Part shown: in pieces, positions 47,491 to 54,375 of the stretch
Layout of the letters: every line of letters begins with the position of its first letter
Position numbering within the stretch: the first letter of the stretch is position 1
Assembly (NCBI GenBank): GCA_046154665.1
Contig: JBJXFG010000047.1
Span: 1 to 64,000 of the forward strand
Origin: JAFLCM01 sp046154665
Lineage (GTDB): Bacteria; Planctomycetota; Phycisphaerae; Phycisphaerales; UBA1924
Length of the DNA: 64,000 nucleotides
Direction of reading: 5' to 3'
Notes under the pieces: generated by a model
What the model saw: only the letters and a program-made list of their open reading frames with translations
The model's database searches: none
What the model was told of the DNA's origin: nothing
Program-made: the position numbers and the translations under genes

Positions 47491-48276
47491 TCAGCGACGA
47501 CGGCGCAGACCCGCGAGGCCCGCGAGGCTCAACAGCGCCGCGGCACCGGGCGTGGGGATGGTCTGGGCCTGGATGTCGACCGAGTTCTGGGGGATGTCGA
47601 AGTAGAACTGGTCGCCCTGGGCGTAGTTGGTCCAGTCGAAGTAGAAGGCGATTTGCCACTCGATGGCGACGGCGGCGGAGATGTCATTGGGCTGATCGAT
47701 GGGGCCGAAGCGGTCGTCGAAGTCGATGTCGAAGGCGTGGAAGCCGGGGTCGAAGGTTTGGCTGAAGCCTGTGGCGGAGCCGACGCCGCCGAGGAAGTTG
47801 TTGGAGGCGTCGAGGAGGGTGAAGGAGGTTTCGATGGTGTAAAGCTCGACGTCGCCGCCGGTGTGAGCGAAGTCGAACTCGAACGAGGTGCGGACGATAT
47901 CGAAGGGGTTTTGCCACGCGGCGCCGTTGATGGTGGCGGTGCCATTGATGACGAGGCGGTTGCCGCGGAGGTTGCCGCTGGCGGTGGGTTCGGAGGGCGT
48001 GGGGATGTAGTTGTCGCCGGTGAAGCCGAAGACGAAGCCCTTGGAGCCGGGGCCGGAGAGCTTGATGCCGTTGTCGAGCGGGGTGCTCATCACGTCGGGG
48101 ACGAGGCTGGGGTTGAGGGGGTCATAGTCGACCCAGAAGGTCCCGTCGTCATCGCGGAGGTGCTGCAGGTGCGAGCTACCGAAGCTCCAGGTGGTGACGG
48201 GGACGGCGGACGCGACGCCGGCGATCGAGGCGAGCGCGAGGGCCGAAAGCAAGGCGGTCTTCGAGTGAACAGACAT
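47491..48276 (-). CDS. Exported protein with PEP-CTERM-like tag
   Basis: A 261-residue exported protein: signal peptide (KTALLSALALASIAGVASA), a beta-rich body with no recognised domain (TTWSFGSSHLQHLRDDDGTF, DIVRTSFEFDFAHTGGDVEL, FDIDFDDRFGPIDQPNDISA) and the sorting tag TIPTPGAAALLSLAGLAGLR then RRR, very similar to the tag of the gene at 35285. ATG 48276 is chosen with GGAG nine bases upstream. Its promoter is at 48361-48388. Confidence 0.75.
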   Translation of the reverse strand: MSVHSKTALLSALALASIAGVASAVPVTTWSFGSSHLQHLRDDDGTFWVDYDPLNPSLVPDVMSTPLDNGIKLSGPGSKGFVFGFTGDNYIPTPSEPTASGNLRGNRLVINGTATINGAAWQNPFDIVRTSFEFDFAHTGGDVELYTIETSFTLLDASNNFLGGVGSATGFSQTFDPGFHAFDIDFDDRFGPIDQPNDISAAVAIEWQIAFYFDWTNYAQGDQFYFDIPQNSVDIQAQTIPTPGAAALLSLAGLAGLRRRR

Positions 48277-48360
48277 GGACACAGACTCCTCTCAGAGTGC
48301 GTGAAGGAAAAACAAAGCAGATTGGCCGGGCGTCTTTGTCCGACCCTGTGCGACAGAAAG

Positions 48361-48388
48361 AATGTACCCCCGTTTGGGGGCAAAGCAA
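48361..48388 (-). promoter_or_regulatory. Promoter with internal palindrome
   Basis: Minus strand TTGCTT (48388-48383), a 16-base spacer and TACATT (48366-48361). The spacer contains CCCCCAAACGGGGG, a possible repressor site. No gene is seen between 48277 and 48608. Confidence 0.5.
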
Positions 48389-48608
48389 GCAGAGCGTTTG
48401 ATAGACCGATAACGACTCGGATCATCATCGCCAGGAGTTAACTCGATCGTCCGCCGCGTGGTCGGCGCGTCGTTTCGGGGCGGTGCCTGGCTTTTGGCGG
48501 ACACCAGCAGTCGATCAAGGCGCCGTCGTTGCCGTGTTCGATGCGGGCAGAGGGGCCGCGCGGTCCAGCGGTGGTTCGCAAGTCTGCGCGCGGGGGTACC
48601 ATCGGGTG

Positions 48609-49010
48609 ATGGGTCCCGCTCCGCCGCTGCTGTCGAGGTGCGTGCTGGCGTCCGTCAAGGGGCGGCTGCGGGTGCGTGATGCTCTGCTTCACACCTTGAC
48701 GGTCGAGCGGATTGATGAAGTGAGCTTTGAGCGGGTGATCGTTGAGCGTCCGGGCGATCCCGCTTCACCATTGAGAGTTGAGCCCGCGCAGGTGCGCGCG
48801 ATCCGCTTCCGCAGCGACGGGGTCATCCGCCTGTGCGACATCGTGCTGTTGCCGGGTTTCATGCTGGCGATCTCGGTGCCGCCGGGTCGCGGCGGCTTCC
48901 GAGAAGCGCCCGGGCTTTCCCCCGATCAGCCGGTGCGCCTGTACACGGACGACCGTCTGTCGCGCAAGCTCTGGGCACCGGTCGAGGTCGCGGCGGAGGT
49001 GATCCCGTGA
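48609..49010 (+). CDS. Unknown small protein coupled to the next gene
   Basis: A 133-residue protein without a recognised family. It looks like a mixed alpha/beta domain (LASVKGRLRVRDALLHTLTV, ERIDEVSFERVIVERPGDPA, RAIRFRSDGVIRLCDIVLLP, PVRLYTDDRLSRKLWAPVEV). The ATG at 48609 follows a TACCAT box by six bases, suggesting leaderless translation. Its stop overlaps the GTG of the next gene (GTGA), so the two proteins are probably made in equal amounts and may interact. Confidence 0.55.
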   Translation: MGPAPPLLSRCVLASVKGRLRVRDALLHTLTVERIDEVSFERVIVERPGDPASPLRVEPAQVRAIRFRSDGVIRLCDIVLLPGFMLAISVPPGRGGFREAPGLSPDQPVRLYTDDRLSRKLWAPVEVAAEVIP

Positions 49011-49780
49011 GCCAGTACGTCAAACCAGGCGAGTTCTACGACCCCGGCGAGAATCTGCCCGACCCGGTCAACGTGCCCGAGGGTGAGATCTGGGTCATTC
49101 CCGAGTACGACGGTGCGGAGGCCCTGTTCGAGCGGCTGTTCGAGCCCCTGAAGGGGAACATCAAGCGCGACTGGTTCGTGAAGCACGCCTACTTCTGCCT
49201 CCCGCTGACCATCGGGAACCAGTACGGGTTCATCGTGCGGAGCGCCTTCGATGTGGTGGCGAGGTGGAACGGCGGCGAGCGCCCCGAGGACACGCTCGTG
49301 CACTGCCTGTGCCCCGGGTCGGACATGAGACTGCAGGTGATTTCGAGCCACTTTGGGTCGGGGATCGTGACGGTGCAGAATCGGTGGGTGATGCGCACGC
49401 CCCCCGGCGTGAGCCTGATGACCGCGACGCCGCCCAACTTCCCGCTCGATGCGGTGATGCACATGACGGGGGTGGTTGAGACGGACAACCTGCGGCGCGA
49501 TTTCACGTTCAACCTCAAGATCACGCGGCGCCACGCGGACGTGTTCATCCCGAAGGGGACGCCGATTGGGTGCGTGATCCCGATCCCGCGGCACTTTGTT
49601 GACCGGTTCTCGGCGAAGGTGGTGACGGACCGGGCGGTGCTGGAGTCCGAGCGCCGGACGATGAAGCACTTCGCCGACGCCCGCGCGGTGCAGGGGTACT
49701 ACCCCGAGGGGCTTTACATGAAGGGGATGGACGTCTACCAGAACCGATTCGGTGACCACCAACGAACGCTGGACGGGTGA
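49007..49780 (+). CDS. Protein resembling the uncharacterised DUF6065 family
   Basis: A 257-residue soluble protein. The stretch KHAYFCLPLTIGNQYGFIVR with SAFDVVARWNGGE, then SSHFGSGIVTVQNRWVMRTP and TVVET-like strand pairs ending HADVFIPKGTPIGCVIPIPR, recalls proteins annotated DUF6065 (the IGNQYGF...WNGG signature); I am moderately sure of this. These proteins have no established reaction. GGAGG lies seven bases before the GTG start, inside the end of the upstream gene, confirming coupling. Confidence 0.6.
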   Translation: MSQYVKPGEFYDPGENLPDPVNVPEGEIWVIPEYDGAEALFERLFEPLKGNIKRDWFVKHAYFCLPLTIGNQYGFIVRSAFDVVARWNGGERPEDTLVHCLCPGSDMRLQVISSHFGSGIVTVQNRWVMRTPPGVSLMTATPPNFPLDAVMHMTGVVETDNLRRDFTFNLKITRRHADVFIPKGTPIGCVIPIPRHFVDRFSAKVVTDRAVLESERRTMKHFADARAVQGYYPEGLYMKGMDVYQNRFGDHQRTLDG

Positions 49781-49787
49781 CGCTCTG

Positions 49788-50057
49788 CTACCCCAACGCC
49801 CGCTGCTTCGCTTCGAAACTGTCGATGATCGCATGGATCTCGAAGTCCACGAGGTCGCTCCAGTTCTGCGTCCACGGCTCGAACGCCGCCACGTTTTCGG
49901 CCTCCATCAGTTGGTAGCACACGGTCACGTCGGAGGTGATCCAGCTGTCGATGAAGCGGAGCGAGTCGGGCATCATGCGGCCCTTCTGGGCGAAGCGCTC
50001 GTAGACGTCGCGGACTCTACCGGGCTTGAAACGCTCGACGATCATGAAGCGGGGCAT
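49788..50057 (-). CDS. DUF3303-like small protein
   Basis: An 89-residue protein of ferredoxin-like (dimeric alpha/beta barrel) type: PRFMIVERFKPGRVRDVYER, GRMMPDSLRFIDSWITSDVT and CYQLMEAENVAAFEPWTQNW match the DUF3303 pattern. Such proteins are small dimers of unknown role. Convergent with the gene at 49007, with only seven bases between the stops. Confidence 0.8.
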   Translation of the reverse strand: MPRFMIVERFKPGRVRDVYERFAQKGRMMPDSLRFIDSWITSDVTVCYQLMEAENVAAFEPWTQNWSDLVDFEIHAIIDSFEAKQRALG

Positions 50058-50128
50058 GGGAGTGGTACGTTGGCGCGCGAGGGGCGGTTCGGTGAAGTCG
50101 GCGCGATCGAAGAGGGTTCGCGCGCATC

Positions 50129-50180
50129 GGGAGGGCCACGCCGACGATGATCGGAGTCCTCGGAGCGCATCGTCGCGCTG
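50129..50180. repeat. GACGAT/ATCGTC dispersed palindrome, copy 3
   Basis: GGCCACGCCGACGATGATCGG, close to the copy at 4941-4993, including the central AGTCCTCGGAGCG. It lies upstream of the DUF3303-like gene. Confidence 0.75.
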
Positions 50181-50208
50181 TCACTTTTGGTGAATCGTGA
50201 GCCGTGGA

Positions 50209-50228
50209 CCGACCGCTCGCGCGGTCGG
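50209..50228. repeat. CCGACCGC-N4-GCGGTCGG hairpin, copy 3
   Basis: Perfect eight-base stem with TCGC loop six bases beyond the uppP stop; it may end the uppP transcript on the minus strand. Confidence 0.75.
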
Positions 50229-50234
50229 CTCCGA

Positions 50235-51161
50235 TCAAGGCGTTGTGGGTGCGGCCACAGGTGCCGCCGCTGGCGGCTCGATCGTCACCATCCCACGGTT
50301 GATCAACCCCATCAGCAGCAGCCCCACAAGGATGCGGTAGATGCCGAAGGGCGTGAGGCCGTGCTTGTTCAGAAAGCCGACGAGCCACTTCACGGCGAAG
50401 GCGGCGCTGACGGCCGCCACCAGCATGCCGATGAGCACCGGTGTCCAGCCGAGGGTCTCGAACAGGGTCGGCTCGCCGGTTTTGGCGGCGTGCCGCAGGT
50501 TCTTCGCGAGCTTGTAGCCGGTCGCCGCCAGCAGCGTGGGCATGCCCAGCAGGAACGAGAACTCCGCCGCGGCCCGCGGGGTCAGGCCCCCGACCACGCC
50601 GCCGGCGATGGTCATCATTGATCGGCTGGTCCCGGGCCACAACGCGGCGACCTGCATCAAGCCGACGGTGAGCGCCTGGCCGAGCGACATCCGGGCCACG
50701 TCGTCGAGGCCCGCGGCGTGAGCGTTCCGCGCGCCGCGGCGTTTGGAGATCACCAGCACGTCCAGCGCGATCATGAACAGCCCGCCGACGATGAGCGCCC
50801 CGATCACCGGCCCGGGCTTGAACAGGGCGGCCTCGATCATGTCGTCGAAGAGCAGCCCGACGATCGCCGCTGGGGTGAACGCCACCGCGATGTTGATGAA
50901 CAGCCGCAGGCCCGCGGCGTCCTTGCCCATCAGGCCCCGCAGCATCTGCAAGAACCGCGGGAAATACAGCCCAACGACGGCGAGGATCGCCCCGCCCTGG
51001 ATGATGATGTTGAAGTCATCGACGGCCTGCTTCACGGCGGGGTCGCGGTTCAGCCCCATCAACCCCGAAGCGAGGATGAGGTGCCCGGTGGAGGAGACCG
51101 GCAGGTACTCGGTGATGCCTTCAACAAGGCCGAGCACGATCGCCTGAAAGGTGGTGAGCAT
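50235..51161 (-). CDS. uppP: Undecaprenyl-diphosphatase UppP (BacA)
   Basis: Membrane phosphatase that recycles undecaprenyl diphosphate to the monophosphate carrier used for peptidoglycan and O-antigen. 308 residues, about eight helices. GLVEGITEYLPVSSTGHLIL is the (E/Q)-rich active-site motif and ALWPGTSRSMMTIAGG the PGxSRSxxT motif. A Pro/Ala tail closes the protein. The nearest start is ATG 51161; TATCAT near 51222 on the minus strand may be its -10 box. It fits with the ftsW-murG part of the same pathway. Confidence 0.95.
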   Translation of the reverse strand: MLTTFQAIVLGLVEGITEYLPVSSTGHLILASGLMGLNRDPAVKQAVDDFNIIIQGGAILAVVGLYFPRFLQMLRGLMGKDAAGLRLFINIAVAFTPAAIVGLLFDDMIEAALFKPGPVIGALIVGGLFMIALDVLVISKRRGARNAHAAGLDDVARMSLGQALTVGLMQVAALWPGTSRSMMTIAGGVVGGLTPRAAAEFSFLLGMPTLLAATGYKLAKNLRHAAKTGEPTLFETLGWTPVLIGMLVAAVSAAFAVKWLVGFLNKHGLTPFGIYRILVGLLLMGLINRGMVTIEPPAAAPVAAPTTP

Positions 51162-51230
51162 GAGAAAGGTGGAGGCCTGTTGTGATGAACCGCGATCGGT
51201 CGGATGGAAGGGTCGGATGATACGGGTCGA

Positions 51231-52124
51231 TCAGGGCGCGGTCGGCGTGGCCGCGGTTGCTTCAGCCTGCGCGAAGGTGACTCGGACCTGCACGCCGGCG
51301 GGCAGATCGCCGGGGTTTTTGAGGGTGAGTCGGACCAGCCGGGTCTGGCTGCGTGCGTCGGCGACGCTGGCGATGTGGGAGATCACCGCCGGGGCGTCGA
51401 TGGACGAGGGCTTGGATGGGTCCGGGCCGGGCGGCATGTCGAAGCGAACGGTCGCGGCGGTGCCGACGCGGAGCCGTGCCACCTCGGCGGTGGGTGGGTT
51501 GATCTCAACGCGGAAGCGCTCGGTGGAGACCACGCGGACGACAGGGCGGCCGGGCTCGGCGCTCTCGCCGGTTTGGACGATGACCTCTTCGACGACGCCG
51601 GACTCGGGGGCGCGGAGGGTACGGAGGGCGTGGAGGGCTTCGGCCTGCTTGACGGCGAGTTCGGCCTCACGCCGATCCTGCTTGGCCTTCTGAAACTCGA
51701 GCCACGAGAGCTGGGCTTTGAGGGTGGCGCGGTCGAGCTCGAACTGGCCCGCCGAGCTTTTTTCGAGGGCTTCCTTGACGAGGTTCTCTTCGACCTGCGC
51801 GAGCTTCCACTGCTTTTCGGAAGCGTCAACGGCGAGCGTGCTCTCGGCCCGCAGGCGGTGTACCTCGGCCTGAGCCAGCCCCACGGCGTCATCCAGCTCG
51901 ATCAGCGCGGCCCCGGCCTCGACGCGGTCGCCCGGTTTCACCAGCACGGCCTTGACCTGCCCGGCGACGGTGAAGCCCAGGCGGGCGTCGCGCTCGGCGG
52001 CGACGACGCCGATGTGTTCGACGGGCGGCGCGGCGCGGGGGGCCTGGGCGCGCGCGTGGGCGGTGCCCAGAGCGAGGGCCGCCGCCGTGCATGCCATGAG
52101 CCATCCGCGCTGCAAGCGTCGCAT
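51231..52124 (-). CDS. Periplasmic adaptor (HlyD/RND membrane-fusion-like) protein
   Basis: A 297-residue exported protein. Signal peptide LMACTAAALALGTAHARAQ, then a biotinyl-lipoyl-like half (GFTVAGQVKAVLVKPGDRVE, AGAALIELDD), a long alpha-hairpin coiled coil (about 90-180), the second lipoyl half (TLRAPESGVVEEVIVQTGES) and a beta-barrel part. Adaptors of this type bridge inner-membrane pumps and outer-membrane channels. No pump gene is adjacent. It is divergent from the larger GAF-HlyD gene. Confidence 0.85.
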   Translation of the reverse strand: MRRLQRGWLMACTAAALALGTAHARAQAPRAAPPVEHIGVVAAERDARLGFTVAGQVKAVLVKPGDRVEAGAALIELDDAVGLAQAEVHRLRAESTLAVDASEKQWKLAQVEENLVKEALEKSSAGQFELDRATLKAQLSWLEFQKAKQDRREAELAVKQAEALHALRTLRAPESGVVEEVIVQTGESAEPGRPVVRVVSTERFRVEINPPTAEVARLRVGTAATVRFDMPPGPDPSKPSSIDAPAVISHIASVADARSQTRLVRLTLKNPGDLPAGVQVRVTFAQAEATAATPTAP

Positions 52125-52253
52125 TGAGTGAGCTCCTTGAGGCGAGAGGTGGAGCGCGGGGGATCGGGGTGGTCCGCCGCGATGAGCCGAGTCTACGCGC
52201 GGGGTGGGTTGTTGTCGGGACGATCGGTCGGCACAGGTCGCTACGCTTGTGGA

Positions 52254-54194
52254 GTGAACCAGCGTGCCAGCCACTCCACGCCCGGGCAGGCCGGGGCCGC
52301 GTCGCGGCGTGATGCCGAGCGCGCGGGGATCGACCTGCCGGGGGGGGACGGCGCGGGCTCGGCTTCTGATGATCTCGGGGCATTTGAAGGCTCAGCGGAG
52401 GAACTGGCCCGGCGCGTGCTGGCGGCGCAGATGCGCCTTGGCGGCGCGTCGGCGGGGGCGATGCTGGCGCAGACCGACAGCGGAGCGCTGGACTTGCTCG
52501 CCTTGGTGCCCCCGAGCGAGACGCCGCCGGCGTGGCTGACGGCGTCGAGCGAGGGGCTGGAAGAGGCGCTTCGTTCGGGCGGGACGGTGGCGGGGCGGCT
52601 GGCGGGCGAGGACCGGGCGGTGATCGTCATCGCGTGCGGACGGGAGGCGCGGCTCGAAGCGGGCCGGATGGTGCTGCTGGCGTTTGTGGTGGAGAGTGTC
52701 GATCCGCTGGAGGTGGACGCGGCGCGGGACCGCTTGAGCAGCGCTTCGGTGCTCGCGGCGCTGGTGGGGTCGCGGCTGACGCTCAACGACAGCGCGGGGC
52801 GTGAGGACGGGCTGAGGCACGCCGCGGAGGTGCTGGGGGCGGTCAATGCGCACGCGAAGTTTCAGGCGGGAGCGATGGCGCTGGTGAACGAGGTGGCGTC
52901 GCGCCTGCGTGCGAGCCGCGTCTCGCTGGGGCTGGTGCGGAGTTCGGCGGTCGAATGCGTGGCGGTGAGCCACACCGAGCGTTTTGTGCGCGCCGGGGCG
53001 CTGGTGCGTGATCTCGAAGCGGCGATGGATGAGAGCGTCGATCAGGACGCCGACACGTCGTGGCCGCACCCGCCCGAGGCGACGTTCATCGCGCGGCAGG
53101 CAGGCGAGGCGGCGCACCGGCACGGGCCGTCGAGCATCGCGGCTTTCGTTGTGCGCGTGCCGGGGCGGGACGAGCCAGCGGGTGCGCTGCTGGTCGAGCG
53201 GGACGCCGAGCGCCCGCTCGACGGCGATGAGCGGCGCTGGCTGCGGCTGGCGCTCGACCTGGTGGGGGCGCGGCTGATCGAGCTGGATGAGCGGGACGCG
53301 CCGATCGGGCGACGCATGGCGCTGGGGCTGCGACGGGGCTTGCGCGGGGCGGCGTCGCCGAGGCACTCGGCGTGGAAACTCGGAGCGCTGGCGGCGACGG
53401 TCGGCGTCGCAGCGCTGTTCGTCGTGCCGACCGATCTTGGCTCTCGTGGCACGTTCGTGGCCGAGCCGGGTGCCCGGCGCGTGGTCGCGGCACCGTTTGA
53501 GGGCACGCTGGGCGACGTGCGGGTGAAGGTGGGCGACCGCGTGCGCGCGGGTGAGACGGTGCTGGGGGCGATCGATACGACAGAGCTGCTGCTGAAGCTC
53601 GCCGAGGCGCGGGCGCAACGGGATGCGCTGCTGCGGCAGGCCGAGGCGGCGCGGGCGGCACCGAGCTCTGGGGGGACTTCGGTGGGTGCGATCGCCGAGG
53701 CGCGGCTGCTGGAGGCCCAGGCAGAAGAGGCGCAGGCCCGCGTGGGGTTGCTCGAATCGCGGCTGGCGCGCGCGGAACTGAAGTCTCCGATTGACGGGGT
53801 CGTGTCGTCGGGCGATATCGAACGGCTCCGCGGGGCCTCGGTCAACATCGGCGACGTGCTATTCGAGATCGACGACGACGCGGACCTCGTGGCGGTGGTG
53901 GCGGTGCCGGAGTCCCGCGCGGCGGACGTGGCCGTGGGTCAGCCGGTGCGGCTGCGCCCGACGGGGAGGCCCGATGTCGAGATCACCGGCACGGTCGAGC
54001 GGTTAAGCCCGTTCGCCGAGGTGCTGAACCTGCGGAATGTGGTGAAGGTGCGGGTGAAGTTTGAGGGCGATGCGCCGGAGTGGCTGCGGCCCGGGATGGA
54101 AGGTGTGGCGGTGGTGACGACGGGTCGGGCGTCATTGGCGCGGGCGTGGACCCGTGGGGTGACGGATTGGTTGAGGCTCAATCTGTGGTGGTGA
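52254..54194 (+). CDS. GAF-domain and HlyD-like adaptor fusion
   Basis: A 646-residue protein with a cytoplasmic sensor part and an exported adaptor part. About residues 40-195 and 210-355 look like two GAF-like domains (MRLGGASAGAMLAQTDSGAL, MALVNEVASRLRASRVSLGL, SSIAAFVVRVPGRDEPAGAL). One membrane helix follows (LGALAATVGVAALFVVP), then a lipoyl-like half (VVAAPFEGTLGDVRVKVGDR), a coiled coil and the second half (LKSPIDGVVSSGDIERLRGA) plus beta barrel. The GTG at 52254 is chosen. Signal sensing by GAF may control an export machine, perhaps together with the divergent adaptor at 51231. No pump is adjacent. Confidence 0.8.
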   Translation: MNQRASHSTPGQAGAASRRDAERAGIDLPGGDGAGSASDDLGAFEGSAEELARRVLAAQMRLGGASAGAMLAQTDSGALDLLALVPPSETPPAWLTASSEGLEEALRSGGTVAGRLAGEDRAVIVIACGREARLEAGRMVLLAFVVESVDPLEVDAARDRLSSASVLAALVGSRLTLNDSAGREDGLRHAAEVLGAVNAHAKFQAGAMALVNEVASRLRASRVSLGLVRSSAVECVAVSHTERFVRAGALVRDLEAAMDESVDQDADTSWPHPPEATFIARQAGEAAHRHGPSSIAAFVVRVPGRDEPAGALLVERDAERPLDGDERRWLRLALDLVGARLIELDERDAPIGRRMALGLRRGLRGAASPRHSAWKLGALAATVGVAALFVVPTDLGSRGTFVAEPGARRVVAAPFEGTLGDVRVKVGDRVRAGETVLGAIDTTELLLKLAEARAQRDALLRQAEAARAAPSSGGTSVGAIAEARLLEAQAEEAQARVGLLESRLARAELKSPIDGVVSSGDIERLRGASVNIGDVLFEIDDDADLVAVVAVPESRAADVAVGQPVRLRPTGRPDVEITGTVERLSPFAEVLNLRNVVKVRVKFEGDAPEWLRPGMEGVAVVTTGRASLARAWTRGVTDWLRLNLWW

Positions 54195-54213
54195 AGTAGG
54201 CGGGATGTATCGT

Positions 54214-54319
54214 CGTGCCACTGCTGGCTCCGCTCTGGGAGACAGCAGTGCAAGTTTTCGAGTGGTGTTTCGAGGTTTCGCACTGATGTCGGCGAGGACG
54301 CCGCCATCAGTGGCACGGC
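54214..54319. repeat. Two-hairpin dispersed element, copy 2
   Basis: Begins CGTGCCACTGCTGGCTCC and ends CCATCAGTGGCACGGC, with the same two stems as the copy at 2998-3114. It lies between the GAF-HlyD gene and dnaB. Confidence 0.8.
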
Positions 54320-54375
54320 AGCGTCAGTCGCACGACGGCATCGGGGTAACCTGTGGAGCATTTGGCAGCGGGCCC

